Source of the DNA: Cardiocondyla obscurior
Lineage: Eukaryota > Arthropoda > Insecta > Hymenoptera > Formicidae
NCBI RefSeq assembly: GCF_019399895.1
Contig: NC_091875.1
Location: 1,054,001 to 1,118,000 of the forward strand
Reading direction: 5' to 3'
DNA length: 64,000 nt
This document shows, in pieces, positions 14,025 to 26,603 of the stretch. The position numbers and the translations under genes are program-made. The notes beneath the pieces were generated by a model. That model made no database searches. It was not told the DNA's origin and saw nothing but the letters and a program-made list of their open reading frames with translations. The first letter of the stretch is position 1, and each line of letters begins with the position of its first letter.

Positions 14025-14025
<1 letters not shown>

Positions 14026-14056
<31 letters not shown>
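14026..14056 (+). repeat. Poly(A) tract, A31
   Basis: The longest homopolymer in the window. It begins one base after the stop codon of a 95-codon plus-strand open frame (13737-14024). It could be the tail of an old retroposed copy, but I see no AATAAA signal before it and no flanking target-site duplication, so slippage expansion is equally possible. Confidence 0.85.
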
Positions 14057-14059
<3 letters not shown>

Positions 14060-15318
14060 CGATACGCAGTAATATTAATGTCACCGATTAAAAGCATAAT
14101 CGCGTCAATTTTTTCGATCGCTGTGATCCACGTCCGTGAACAGCTCAACGCTCTCGCAATTTTTCCGGCACAAAACGGCATCGTAAAAATTTCTGTAATT
14201 CCTTAATTACGCGCGCATTCTCGATACTCGGTGGCCGTGCAACGGTCGAGGGGTTAACGAGGATCATTCCGCAGTGCGAGCCCTTATACGCAAGATTCGA
14301 CCTCGCCGTTATCCGCGATCGTTTTCGCGCGTCGAGCTTTTTCGCTGCCGGTGAGCCATAGAGATCGCCTCGTATTTCGCGTCATATCGCGATCGCGCAG
14401 GACACTTACTGCCGCGTGCTGAACGACCAACGTCACTTTTATCGAGCAATCAACGTCGCACCTGGCCCGAGACGGGGACAAGAGAGCGTCGTAAAAATCT
14501 GTCGCTCGTTCGAAAGAGCGTTAAGACCGGGAATCGCCACGGCGCGAGTGAGTAAATACTCGGAATGGACCCCGCGAAATACCGCGACGCGATGCGACCT
14601 TTCTCAATGAAGTCGGTTATTGAAAATCGACGACATTTATGGCCGTACAAGATTATCCAGCGGTATCTTGCGCATAACGGAGCCGCTTCGGTCTTTCCCA
14701 CGAGATTCTCTCGTGAAAAAAAAAAAAGAAAAAAAAAAAACAAGCGTTATTTTCCATAAAAACGTTAAAATGTCTACCGTTAATCCGCGATCTGTGCATA
14801 TAAAAACGAATGTCCCAAGAAAATAATATAATTATTTTTAGTTTCCTTCCTTTTCTATCTTCAGATACCTTGATACTCTCGTTTACGAGCATATTACGCT
14901 GACATAAGCCGATTGGTATACCGACGCAAAGTATGACGTTATGGAGCGCGCATTTACATAAAGCTCGTTGATGTCACAGTAAACATCTTTCTTTTCGCCT
15001 AATGAAATTCTTATTAATTTCAACGAGGTCATTTAAATCCGCTGAACATTACACGTTACAATGTCGGTACTTTTTATTGGATCGTAAACAGTACGTCAAA
15101 AATTTTCAGGCTCTTTAACATTTTTCAATCTCCGAATAGCAATCGTGACGGAAATTGAAAATTTCGTCGATCGCAGGGCTTATCGAAATTGCGCGCGCGG
15201 GGTTTAATACCGAGCTCGAAATAAGCCGCAATTTCGCGAGCGAGCGTCGAGAAGTCGTCGAGGAACTCGGATGGCCGGCCCTTCTTGTGGGCAGCTTTGG
15301 GCGCGAAGGGTTTCGCGC

Positions 15319-15402
15319 GAAAGAGAAGAAGAAGAAAAAGAAAAGCAGAAACAGAGAGAGAAGAAAGACAAAAAAAAAGAAAAAAAGAGAGAAAGAGACA
15401 GA
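15319..15402 (+). repeat. GA-rich low-complexity tract
   Basis: Almost entirely purine on the plus strand, with only a few C interruptions. Three overlapping plus-strand frames through it are Lys/Arg/Glu-rich and two minus-strand frames are Phe/Leu/Ser-rich, all explained by the repeat. Confidence 0.75.
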
Positions 15403-15699
15403 CTTCATTTATTGAGCGCTTTGGGACAAGTTCTTTCAAGCGCTACGACAAAATGCACGAACTTCTACAAGGTAGAGTGTAAAGATACTGATTACACGCG
15501 AAAAGTTTCCTAGTAAACAGGTAAAATAAAATATAAATGACACAAAAAACGAGTATCAATTATAAACTACAAATTAATGTCGCAGCTGCAAATTTTGTGA
15601 CAGAAAATAATGAGATTTCGAAATAAAAAAATCGTACGAGTGCGAGGGTAAGCGCGGCAAAAAACGAAACACGTCGAAAGAAAACGGGGAGAAAAGAAT

Positions 15700-15750
15700 A
15701 GAGAGAGAGAGAAAGACAGAGAGAGAAAAAGAAAAAGAGAAAGAGAGAGG
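15700..15750 (+). repeat. (GA)n microsatellite
   Basis: GA dinucleotides interrupted by GAAA and GACA units. The minus-strand frame is a Leu/Ser/Phe repeat and should not be read as a protein. Confidence 0.8.
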
Positions 15751-15885
15751 TGCGCGTGTATGCCCACGTACCTCTCTTCGACCGAAGTTTGAGTCACGTC
15801 GCTTTTTATCGCGCCGGAATGAATCACCGTGCACGCGAGCGGCCAAAGTACCCGGTAGCCGTGCCGAGACACCATCATATTATTT

Positions 15886-16101
15886 TTACGGCCCCGAAAC
15901 GTCTGCCGGCATTATCATAATCTCCCCCGGGCGCGGCCGAGCTCGTTCCTCGGCTCCATCGGCCTCCACCTTTTCGTTCTCTTCGCCATCCACCACGTCG
16001 TCGTCGTCGTCGTCGTCGTCGGCGTCGTCGTCGTCGTTGCCTGGTTTCTTCACTCCCGTACCGTGTCGTTGCACTCTTTCTCCTCGTTCGGTCGTTCACT
16101 G
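15886..16101 (-). CDS. Weak candidate exon: acidic Asp-rich open frame
   Basis: Reading the minus strand from after an in-frame TGA near 16102 gives about 71 codons. They include DDDD-A-DDDDDDDD encoded by GAC codons (the CGT microsatellite), followed by a further D/E-rich stretch (VVDGEENEKVEADGAEE) that is not itself repetitive, and the frame stops at 15886. The acidic composition continuing outside the repeat is what suggests coding; third codon positions are mostly G or C. A possible donor (GTAAAA) overlaps the stop. No ATG, no domain and no partner exon were found, so a chance frame around a microsatellite remains more likely. Confidence 0.15.
15996..16037. repeat. (CGT)n trinucleotide microsatellite
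   Basis: About fourteen CGT units with one GGC interruption near 16021. On the minus strand it reads as GAC repeats (poly-Asp) in one frame. Confidence 0.85.
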
Positions 16102-16953
16102 TCGGTCTCTCTTTTGCCTCTTGCCCGCGGTATCGCTTCCCCTCCCTTATCTTCACGGAGGCTCGAGTGAACGCCCTTTCAATACGTGGCCGCTATTCGG
16201 CGGTTTAGAAATCTCCCCGACAAGGTAGACGTTTCAGTTCGACGTCTCGCGATGGATTTATAAAAATACACCGTCTACTCTTGCGGCCACCAAGTGATTA
16301 AGGACACTGAGATAGAAGTTTTAGATGTAGTTAAAATAGACAGAAACTGCTCGACTAAAATAATTTTATTTTCTTTCAAATCCCTGGGTAAATCGTTCCA
16401 TGAATATGCACGCGCGTTAATATTGACCGTCATCAACATTCAAATTACCTCGAAATTATATTTAAATGTTATTCACATAATTAGCTAACTGCGCTCGCGA
16501 TCTCGTTTCGTCTTTTTTCTTTTTTTTTTTTCGCTTTTTTTTTTTATACATAATACACAACGTAAAAGGCGCGATTTATCTCCGCTCGCCTCTTCGCGAT
16601 TTGCGCGGAACGGTCGTTGACAAGTGCGGACGAGAGTCTAGATATCGTGACGAATTAAGAGCGCCGTCGGGTACATCGGAGCGCAGAAGAATCCGAGAGA
16701 GGAGCTTCGCGCGGAGCGATCGGGCGGGCATCGTGACGAACGTAAATAATATTTTTACGAGCGCCGCGCCGCCGCCGCGGCTTTCCGCTCCTTTGCCGCG
16801 AGAAAGAATGAGTTTTTTCGGTCAGTGACGCCCGTCTCGAACGTCCCTTCGAACAACGGCGCGGTGCATTCGCCCAGGGTACCAGGAACTCTGCGGTGTT
16901 CCGCTTGCGGTCGTCCCCGGATCGGCCGCAACGACCGGGCGCGAGCGGAGGTA

Positions 16954-16998
16954 TATGTATGTATCATATACATATAATGTATACGATGTATATATATC

Positions 16999-17065
<67 letters not shown>

Positions 17066-17070
17066 GTGTG
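16954..17070. repeat. (TA)n microsatellite with imperfect flank
   Basis: A perfect AT/TA run occupies 17006-17062 (57 bp). It is preceded by a degenerate TATG/TATA/CATA stretch from about 16954 and followed by catgtgtg. It is fully self-complementary and could extrude as a cruciform. The plus and minus frames through it are Tyr/Ile repeats and are not genes. Confidence 0.9.
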
Positions 17071-20000
17071 TTTCTCGACCGCACAAAAAGAATCCCTTTC
17101 CCCGCATTTATGGCCCCGGCGAGCTCTTTTCCCGCATTTGACACGCCGTTTCGTGTCGCGGCCCGCGCGGCCAGAAAAGATTTACCGTCGCGCCGGAAAG
17201 TGCGGCCGTAGGCCTCGTACACATCGGCGAGCGACGAATCCTGCAAAACGCGAAGAGAATCATCCCGAACGTAGTACTAACCCTTCAGTGGGCGCGTGAA
17301 AACTTGAAACATGCGAAGACGCGTGGGATGAACATTAAACCACATTGTTTATACTGAAGATAATAAAGTAATCGTTATTCTTTTTTTTTTTTTAATTTAA
17401 TATTAGTACTTATCGTTGCACATATTTTAGAAACAAATCAAATCTTTAATTTTAACGTTTATTTATAATAACAATAAATAAAAAAAAAGAGAAAAAAAAA
17501 TACGTGCATTGAAATTTGCAATAATGTATTTTAATTCTCATTTCTTTCCCACTTCGCTCAAAAAGCAATCTGCTCTTTGTACAGTTTCTAAACTCGTAGC
17601 TCGAAGCTCGTTGCTTCACCGATGTGCACACGGTCCGCCAGTCTCGAACTGCGATTTTAAGGACTCGCCGTCGTCTGGAATTGCGTGGCGCGCGAGGGAC
17701 ACGCTCGTAAAATGCTAAACGGATAGATAGGTGTTTTATTATGGTTCGGCAAAGAACTGGAAGAGCCAGTTGATTTAGTAGTATACGTTCTGCGTCTGCG
17801 ATACGACGCCTGTTATTCCAATAGCGAAATTTAATTTGAAACCACGCGAGGTAAGGCCTCGTAATAAAAGCGTGAACGACAAGATATAAAATGAATATGA
17901 TAATTAAAAGGATATATCAATGTAGATGGTTTAGTATCTCCAGATTCACTCTTATAAATTATCGGGCGACACAAAATAATATACTGCCTAACCGATTCAC
18001 TTGATAATAAAATAACCAGTTAGACATTTTTTTGCATACGCAACACACTGACTTTCGGGGGAAAAAAATTTTTTTTTTTTTACCGTCATCGTTAAATTTA
18101 TAAATAAATATGAGCTGAGTAGTTGACGGCTGTAATTTCTTTGCGAAGTCTGGAATTGTTAAAGAATGTGTGCTGAAAATATATTTTCTTAAATTTCCTC
18201 TTTAACTTTCAAAACAAAGGAAAGAGACTGTCCTACGCTATTAAATCGCCTAATGATTCCCATATAGTACTGCTTATCGCCCGATCCCAAATATGGAATC
18301 ACGTAGAAAACACGAGAGAGTGCACTAGCTCGCTGTAAACAGGTATTAAAAAGAACATTAGACTCGGGCAGAAAAGCGGCACGATGAGCAAACGCGATCA
18401 ATCAACGTAGAAACGCGGTCCCGGGGATCTCCTCGAGCTCACGAGCACGTCGAGCAAGAAGGTCTTCGGTCTGCGAAGCCCACTCGCGAGGGAAAGAGCC
18501 AACGGCCCACAATCCGCGCTCGTCTCGCGTAGGACGCCGGGCGCTTTATCATTTTTGCGAAAACAATTTAAAAGGAACAATACCATTTGTACGTTGCACC
18601 CGACACGCCACGTTCAAATAAATTATTACACAATGACGTCTCATTTGATATCATAATCTTGAAAAAACGGAAAAAAAAAGGGGAAAAAAAAAGATGTTTA
18701 ATACTACTCCCTCGAAATTACAGCGAGATGTTAAATTTGCGAGACACAAATTCTGTAACTTTTGCTGCCGAAAATGTCGACGATTTATTCGAACGCGTCT
18801 AACAGCGACCGCCAGATCCTAGTACATTTTTTTATAGTTCCGAGGAGAAAGAGGAGGAGTCCTCACCTACGTGTCGTCCGAGCTTTTTATCGAAAGGTCA
18901 AATAACGGCGAGCGAAGAGCGAGGGATGGACCGGCGGAGCGGATTAGACACAGGCCGCGACTCCACTTTGGCTGATCTGATTTATGCGCCATAAAAGGCG
19001 CGATAATAGCGCTGTAGATTAGACTACGTGTGTCGCCGGCAGTTAAAAAATACGTCATCGCGGCGGGTCGAGCCCGTGCAAGATTCGGCGCACTGAAAAC
19101 TAGGTAAAGGACTTGGCCGTGCTAGCACGGTGTCTTGAAGAAAGAGATCTGAAAGCGGAAGGGCGCAAAAGTAAGGGGAAAAATGTTAGTACTCCGACGC
19201 CACCGCCCTTCGTTTCAGCTATAAAACACAGATAAAGGGCGGACTCTCTGTTGAAGGGTGCTGGCGATGGGATCGGCCGGTTATGCTCGCGACTCTAAAA
19301 AAGAAAGGGAGAGATATTTCTCCGAAAACTCTGCGCAGTTTGCAGGAAGGTTCGTCACGAGAAAACGTTTCGACGATTAAGACTTCTTTCCTATCACGCC
19401 TCGAGGAGTGAAAACACTTAATACGACGACCATGAAAAACTTCTACCGTAAAACTTAACGCTTTCCTATATACATTTTCTTTTCTTTTTAACATTTGTGA
19501 ATCTCACATTGAATTATTTATCGGTCATATTACCTTAAATAGAATTGAAGTTTTCCAGAATTAATTTCTAATTTCAAAATGTCTAGTCGTCTGAATGTTT
19601 AAACGAGCTTTGTAATTTATGGAAGATAATCGGGAATACGTCAAACTTCGCCTATTACTCTTTCTCCACAATAGAACGCAAAAAGCTCGCACACGTGAGT
19701 AAAATATTAAAATTTTTGCAGGTAACGCCGCGCGTAATGTAATATCCACGCGTGTCGCCGCGTTTCAACTCCTTCACGCGTCGTAAAAGTAAGGGACTGC
19801 CCGCGAACCGCCGGCGTATAAATCGTTTTAGCCGCTTCCGCGCCGGGAAACGTAATCTCGTTAACTTTTACGCGCGAGCGGCGTTAATTTTTCACGCGGA
19901 CCGACACCTCCGCGCCGGAGACGTTTCGAAATATTTCAGGCCGGGCGAGAGGGCCGCGGGTAATTCGGAGCATGTTATGGAGAGCGACAACTCGCGACAC

Positions 20001-20315
20001 ATAGCCGCTGATACGACGCAGATGCGACAGTTACAAGAACGCCTTTTATCTCGCTACCCTTTGAAGACCGTCCGCCCAAAGAATTTTCGACTCTATTCGA
20101 TTCCTTCCTCTTCTTCCCTCCTACGAAAACTCCACTAATTTAAATTCTGCATTGAGAACCTCATTCCGACACGTAAAACAGTCAATAATAATGATAACGA
20201 GACAATTCGCTTATTCAATCTGGTATCGTTCAAAGTACGTATATGACGGTAATCGAATTTGGGATAATCACATTTGCGGAATCTGCCCACAAAATATTCG
20301 GTGACGAGTTAATGC

Positions 20316-20346
<31 letters not shown>

Positions 20347-22815
20347 TTGCTTAACCATATTTATAGCTTAATGTACGAATAAATGTAATATCGCGTAACC
20401 GAATGAAACCTTTTAACGGGGAGCACTGTTTGAATGTAATTTTTAATGTTTCCAACTCGTCGTTTTTCCTCCCAAATTGAATAATGTCCGTTTCATGGGC
20501 GGAACGGGGATCAATAGATTCGTCGGGCTACAGACTCGTCGATGAAAGAACATTCGGCCGCACGGGTTTCCGCTGGCTCGCTTTGAACTTTTATCACCAC
20601 GAGGCGCGTATAATCTACTTTTTACTCGTCGCACACGTGTCTTCGAGCTTTACGTTCGCGGGCTGGCAATAGCCTGCGGCTTCCCGATGCGCCAATACAT
20701 TATGCCCTTTTATTTCTCCGGAAAAAAAGGCCTCGGCCACGCTTCTTTTATTGCTTCTCGCGCTGCCCGTTAAAAGTTGTACTCGGACGCACTAGAGCAT
20801 AATGCTGGCAATCGATGGCATCTTTTGACGAGCGCAGCTCCCTTTTAGTATCGCGTTTCGGTTTCGGTTCGAAATAAAAAGCGACTGTCATCGAAAGAGC
20901 TTTGAATAATTCATAAGAAATTTTAATAGAAAAAGATTTGTAATAATTAACAAAAAGATTACCGAGGTGCAGCGTGCACGAGGAGGATAACATCGAAAAG
21001 AAATCGATATATTGAAGGGAATAATATCTTGCAAATATTTGAACGTCAGGTGAAGTGAGTCGAGCCCCGTCATTCTCGGAGCGCGATAAATTGGAAACGC
21101 GCATCAGATCGAACGTCCCGATTGCCGATAGATCGCGACCGGATCCAGAAACGAGACGCCCCGCGCGTTCTCGGATCGCTCGTTTCTTTCTCGCACGTCG
21201 CCCGAGGAGTCCGGCCGTCTTAACGCCAGGCTGTTTATTCCTACGCCCCGGGAAATTATGCAAAGTCCAATGCAAATTTTGCAGAGCCGCGCGCTCCTAG
21301 AATCGTCATTAGTTCGCGCACGACATACGAGCTTGGAACGTTGGTAGCTGGCAACGGGATCGTTCGCGAATATTTTTTTACCGAGCCGCGACGTGCGGAT
21401 ATTCGCACGAATGGCAAGCTGCATACCACGCTGACGGCGCGGCGAGTTAAGCGCTAGTTTGTTAAAGATTTTAATAAACACGGCGCGCGTGCACGCGTTC
21501 GAGATGCTACGCGGCGAGAGTATTTTAATGCGTTATCGTTGAAGGAGTTAGCGTGCCTAATAAGGAGCGTGTACATCGGTGAAAATTATTGCGCGATGCT
21601 AGATAATATGGAATTAGCATTAAGCGTTTAACCGACGGCTCCCCACGCGTTTTCACGCGCTGCCATCCGTCGATCGTGTCGCTGGAAAGGAATTAACGGC
21701 GCGAACGAATTCTTTCGCGTTAACGAGGACTTCGCCGGGGGATGGAGGCGCAGCCACGTCTTTTACTACCCTTGGTCGTTCTCTCTGTGCCTTTTTTCCT
21801 GCCGCGCGACCGGTGGAAATCTCGTGGGCGTGAAATACGCGTATCTTAAGGTCCCCTAAAGTCTCTCACGGCCGACACCGCCGGGCAATAAAGTCCATTC
21901 GCGTCGCATTTCTTCAGATTTGGACCTCGCAAATCCCTCGGCCGCCTTGTACAATGCCCGCCGCGTTCGGGAATGCGCGGCGAGGAGGATCCCGCGCCGA
22001 ATTATGCGCGCATTCGCGGAATCGGACGTCTACCGTGAATCAGCCGCTTTTACGACGCTCTCGAAAATCGTCGCGGATCCTTGCCGATCGGAGTTTCTTT
22101 CTCGAATCGCGCGGGCGTTATCCACGCCTGCAGGATTTATATCTCCGCAGACCGTCCTCTCGCCGCCGCCGATCTCGGTGACCTTTCACGGCTTAACGGA
22201 ACGCGGTCGGGGATCCCTCAGGCTTAACGATCGGCCGCGAAGTTTCGGCCCGCCGGCTCGGATCTCCGGGCAGGCCGCGAAGACCTTTTCTTCGCCCCGA
22301 ACGAGGTGGGAGGTACCGCGACGTCTTGCTCATTTTGCCGCCGACCTTCGCGAGCTCTCCTTTCGCCTCGCCTTCCGTGGATATTTGATTTCAGTGTAAC
22401 GACGCAAAAATCCGGTATCTACGAGATGCTGCGATAGACGGATAATAACGCGCATCGCCGAGATTCCTGCCCGAGATAAGCGAATAAAGATGCGCGGCTA
22501 ATTTCGTGCGAGCGCGACGTCGGGGTAACAGAAGCACACCTCCACCCCATCTTGAATTCGTATTCGTCGATTATTTCCGCGGACATGTTTATTTTAATAA
22601 TTCCGCATCGTCCCCCGTTGTTATTTTTCAATTTGCCCGAAAATTTGGCGCGAGAGGAATAATTGGCGCGCCGAGCTCGGTTATGCGGGTGGGATGTACC
22701 AGGGTGGTGGGTTTCAGCGGAATATTTTACGTGTGGCCGAAGCGCGCAAAATTATTCGCCGCGGTAAACTTTCCCCGCGCTAAACATAATTATGATTACC
22801 AACTTCAAATATGGT
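17071..22815. other. Non-coding DNA, no gene recognised
   Basis: An AT-rich valley with A/T runs spans about 17330-18190, after which CpG-rich sequence returns. A 14-bp perfect palindrome (ccgtgctagcacgg) is at 19117-19130 and an A26 run at 20321-20346. The 20748-21275 minus frame (175 codons) and the 21920-22399 plus frame (159 codons) have no recognisable motif and chance-like composition. Confidence 0.55.
20321..20346. repeat. Poly(A) tract, A26
   Basis: Uninterrupted A run in an AT-rich stretch. No element attached to it was recognised. Confidence 0.85.
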
Positions 22816-22819
22816 CGCG

Positions 22820-22845
22820 CAGCCAGCAGCAACAGCAGCAGCAGC
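22820..22845. repeat. (CAG)n trinucleotide microsatellite
   Basis: An imperfect CAG run with one AAC-type interruption. One plus-strand frame reads it as polyglutamine, but the surrounding frame is short (123 codons) and unrecognised, so I treat it as a repeat, not an exon. Confidence 0.7.
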
Positions 22846-23170
22846 CTCTAATTTACGTAGTTGCCCCGAGCGCGTAAATAAATGTTTGCGGTAGCACGGA
22901 AAATACCGGCGCTCGAATAACGAGTCAAACATCGCCCACGGTTTTCCACCGCGGTTTGACGCCATTTCCACCTTTGACGATACGACGCAAGGTTTCGAAG
23001 AATATCCGCGCAGAAACGACGGAGAAAATTATACCTCGCGGAGTTTCGGAATCGTTTGAGCTGCTGCGCGCGATAATCCGAGGGTCAAACTTTTGTGCCC
23101 GCAATATAAATGCAAATCGTAAGTATCTGGTGACTTTAAATATCTAAAAACACGCCTGAAGATCTGAGGG

Positions 23171-23191
23171 AAAAAATAAATAAATAAATAA
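23171..23191. repeat. (AAAT)n microsatellite
   Basis: A short AAAT tetranucleotide run of about four units following A6. Confidence 0.7.
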
Positions 23192-24507
23192 GAAAATGAA
23201 AATGTGGAATTCCAAAATCGTAGAGCTCGAAAATTAAATCTCGGCGATTCCGACTCGCATGATTAGCGCCGCGATCGTTCGCCGGACGAGCGGCTTCGTC
23301 CCAGTACCTCCCATTTTCCCGGGATCCATCGGAGATATCCTCGACGGAGAGACCGGTCTTTCGCCTGGTATCTTCCTCTTACCCTATAACCATCGGCCGA
23401 CATGCGCTGCGAAAACGTCTTGGCGAATTGCCACTGCCGAACCATAAATCTAATCGGTCTTCGCGTTCTCGGAGCAACGTTGTTGCCTTCTCGATCTTAA
23501 CGATCGCGTTGCCGAGTTCGGTCCAGCGAGAGAAACTCTCGCGTTACCCGGCGATCGAAATCAAAGCTGATATACTTATCTTCAAGACGAAAAATAATAA
23601 AAGCTCACCCGATCTGAATGCGATTTTACTCTCAATCGCGGCAACATATTTTCGTGTGTCCCGGCCCTTCTATTACACGTTATTGTAATCTCACGGTCGC
23701 GAGATAATTTGCCAGCGGTATACGCACCGAGCTCGGTAGTAACCGTGCGGTCAATTAAGCGCGTATTGGGTAATGTAATTGTCGAGTATGACGATTAACC
23801 AAGTATATCCGCGAACGCCGAGTATACCCAGCCTAAAATTTTCGCCATTCGCGGCGAAGGTCGGCGCAATTTATGTCGACAGCGGTCCCGGTAACTGCCG
23901 GAGTTTCGGACGCGCCCCGAGTGCGACCCTTGATCCTACACGAGCGAATGAGTTACGAGGGGGAAGTTGCTCGGTGTCTTCTTCGTGAACTTTAGAAAAT
24001 CGTTAGCCAACGTCCTATTTTAGTAAAGAAAAAAAAAAAAGTAAGTTATTCGATGTGGTGACCGAAATTGAGTAATCCCGCCGAGCAATCGGCGATAAGC
24101 AAAATGACTCGTTAATGACGATTTTTTTATTGATTAGTTCGATAAGCGAGTTGCCGCACAGAAGCGGTGGCGATAACGCTTACGTAATTACGCAGACCAA
24201 CGCGTGTTCTTGACTAATAATTTTGCAGGCGGTTATTTATTGTGCGTGGGAGAACTCGAGTTTATCCTTATGAGGCGCTAAAAAAGAAAAAAAAGAAAAA
24301 AAAAATGTGGCGAGGCAAAGTGAAACTTTCCTCTCCGGAAGAGCAGTACAGCGAGAATTACGTACATTATTACGAGTCGAAATGTCGGTATTGTGCCAAA
24401 CGACCCACGCGGTCTTGTAGCTGAAATTGGACGGGACGACGGCGGTTAAAAGGGCTCGTTATTTTCGTAATAACATCTCGTCGCGCGTGCATGCACACGT
24501 CACGAGA

Positions 24508-24528
24508 GGGGAAATGGGGGAGGGGGGG
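24508..24528 (+). other. G-quadruplex-type G-run cluster
   Basis: Plus-strand runs of G4, G5 and G7 separated by AAAT and A. The G7 run can supply two G3 blocks, so the G3+N1-7 rule is met. Confidence 0.45.
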
Positions 24529-25320
24529 CGACAATTTTAACAGGACGCCGAAAAAAAAGGAAAAAAAAAAAAACAACATTGTTACACACCTCGGCGATTT
24601 CTCTAACGCAGTTACATTCGATTAATTTGAGATGTAAATGTTGTTTTCGCGTAGAATAATATTCGGTAGCGATAGCGTTACGCAAAATTGCGCGGCTCTC
24701 CCGCAAATTACGCCGCGATGCGGTGCGACGTTTTTACAGCGCGCGCCCCATCGACCGCCTCCGTTTCAACGAATTACCGTGTTCCCGTAATGCACTTCCC
24801 GCTGCAATTCCCGCCGCACGGTAGGTTGAGAAACGCCGCGTGTGTCAGAATCGCGCGGTATCGCGCCGCAAAATTGCACCTCCGGCTTTTTGCCGGCGTT
24901 ATCTACCACGTTTGCGACAGATCGGCGCGAAGGTATCCACCGCGCGACTACAATATAGCGATTGACACTCGCGCGAGACTTACGGCCTAATTATTGCCCA
25001 GTGAAAGAATATTTCTCGGATGACGCGGATAGCGATCGATTTGTCGTCTGGAGCGGCTGAAATTGCCGCGAGCTCCTGATTTTAATGAGGACCGGAGCTC
25101 TCGCGTTTTATACCGCCGGAATTACGCGCACCCCGTATCCTTCTCGTGCGCGGTATTGCGCCGACTGTCGATTTTGCTCGGCCGGCCGATCGAATAATTG
25201 CAATTTCACCCTCGCGTGGTAGGTGCAAATCGCGGCTGTTCTGCAACAAGTAGTTATCAACGGCATTGAGTTTCTTGCATATACCCTCACCGGTAATACG
25301 ATCGTCGCGGTACGGAGAAT

Positions 25321-25368
25321 AAAAAAAAAAAAAATAAAATAAAATAAAAATAAATAAATAAATAAAAA
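25321..25368. repeat. A14 plus (AAAAT)n/(AAAT)n microsatellite
   Basis: A homopolymer grades into AAAAT and then AAAT units. The minus-strand frame through it is Phe/Tyr/Leu low complexity. Confidence 0.8.
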
Positions 25369-25580
25369 CCCCGTGACGGGTTGATAAAGCAAAAACGATA
25401 GACCTACGGCCGAGAATTAAGTAAATCTTAACGCGGCTTTGCACCGATGGGAAATCTCTCGTCAGTAATGAACAAACGGGAAGAAATTTTGAAACGTCAA
25501 GCACGTTGAGCGGTTGCTCCCCGATATACGTTTCCCGCGTACACGGCTGCACTTAACTTCATAATTCTAATTGAGTACTC

Positions 25581-25610
25581 ACGCGAGCACGAAGCCCGAC
25601 GTGCTCGCGT
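25581..25610. repeat. Perfect 11-bp-stem hairpin
   Basis: acgcgagcacg and cgtgctcgcgt are exact reverse complements around an 8-nt loop (aagcccga). Pairing does not extend outward without a bulge. No T-run or gene end nearby suggests a terminator role. Confidence 0.65.
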
Positions 25611-26347
25611 ACTACCGAGACGATTAGGAGCGTAATAAGAACCAAAATTATCAAACGGCATGCCATGTATCGCCCGCGCATTATTGCGGGACATTCGAGT
25701 TTTATTCGTGGCGGCTCGGCCGCGTCGGTAGCGAGGCAATTCACTTTTCAATCGCCGGGCTTGCGTTATGATCTTGAAATGGGCTTAAGTAAAATTGCGC
25801 AACACCTTGCTTTCGCACCAGTGAAAGCGCGCGGCCGCGGAAAGGTAATGAAGTCACGTATTGTACAACAAACGCGGAGGGGCTTTCCACGCGCGGTTTC
25901 CTTACTCGACATTAGTATAATTTCGCGTCGGGATAGCCCGCGCACCGAGATAGACCCTCGAATCGTCGTTCGCGGAAAGACGCAATAAAGTTCCCAGACG
26001 CGCGCTTTGCGCCGGTTAGCGGTTAAGTACCCGGCACGTAAGAAGGACCCGTTATGCAACGTCCGCTCGCGATTAACGCGCCGTGCATACGAATTAACGC
26101 GCAGCATCGCGCTCAGGATTTCGACGGATCCCTCCGATCGCTCCTGGATGATCCAGCGGTCGTACTTGGAACAGTTATGGGAACCAGGTCGCGGGGATGG
26201 TTACACAACCATTTGATGGGCGAGGCCTCGGAGTTCGGAGCAACGACGGTGAAAGTGAAAGATTCTACTCCCTGGCAACGGGCGATACATCCTTTCAAAC
26301 GATTGTCGATTAGCGCCGGTCGACGTACACCGATTTTATATAGTATT

Positions 26348-26389
26348 GTATATATACATATATACATGCATATATATTAAATATATAAG
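26348..26389. repeat. Imperfect TA-rich microsatellite
   Basis: TATA/CATA units with several interruptions, a smaller relative of the 17.0-kb TA tract. Confidence 0.65.
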
Positions 26390-26603
26390 TACACTTAAGA
26401 CGCCCACCACCTTGACACCGATCAACGCTTTTCATCCGCGTCTCGTTAGGATCGCGTGCAGTTTTCTATGCATGCAGGCTTTGACACCGGGGCGCGTGGA
26501 ATCTATTAGATCAGCGCGGCCGGCACGTCGATTTTCTCCGTGCAGGTATCACGATAAAAATTGAAAATTGCCTGCCTTCATAAATATCTCGTAATTTGAT
26601 AAA

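Larger units (their letters stand above)
8760..14025. other. Non-coding DNA, no gene recognised
   Basis: Mosaic of CpG-rich and AT-rich segments. It contains A19 plus a purine tract (9321-9355), a CT microsatellite (9528-9544), a decayed 10-bp tandem repeat (11683-11732), an A16 run (12780-12795) and T-rich patches at 13610-13640. The 10198-10389 plus-strand frame is less Arg-rich than usual and follows a stretch resembling a 3' splice site (ttgtttcag), but it matches nothing I know and I do not call it. Confidence 0.55.
14060..16950. other. Non-coding DNA with dense microsatellites
   Basis: Contains A-rich runs near 14718-14740, two GA-rich tracts (15319-15402 and 15700-15750) and a CGT trinucleotide tract (15996-16037). 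A D/E-rich minus-strand frame overlaps the last. No recognisable gene. Sequence at 16290-16560 is AT-rich and featureless. Confidence 0.55.

Noticed and set aside
21575..21595. ggtgaaaattattg shared with about 50060
   Set aside because: A 14-base match between two sites is expected several times by chance in 64 kb.
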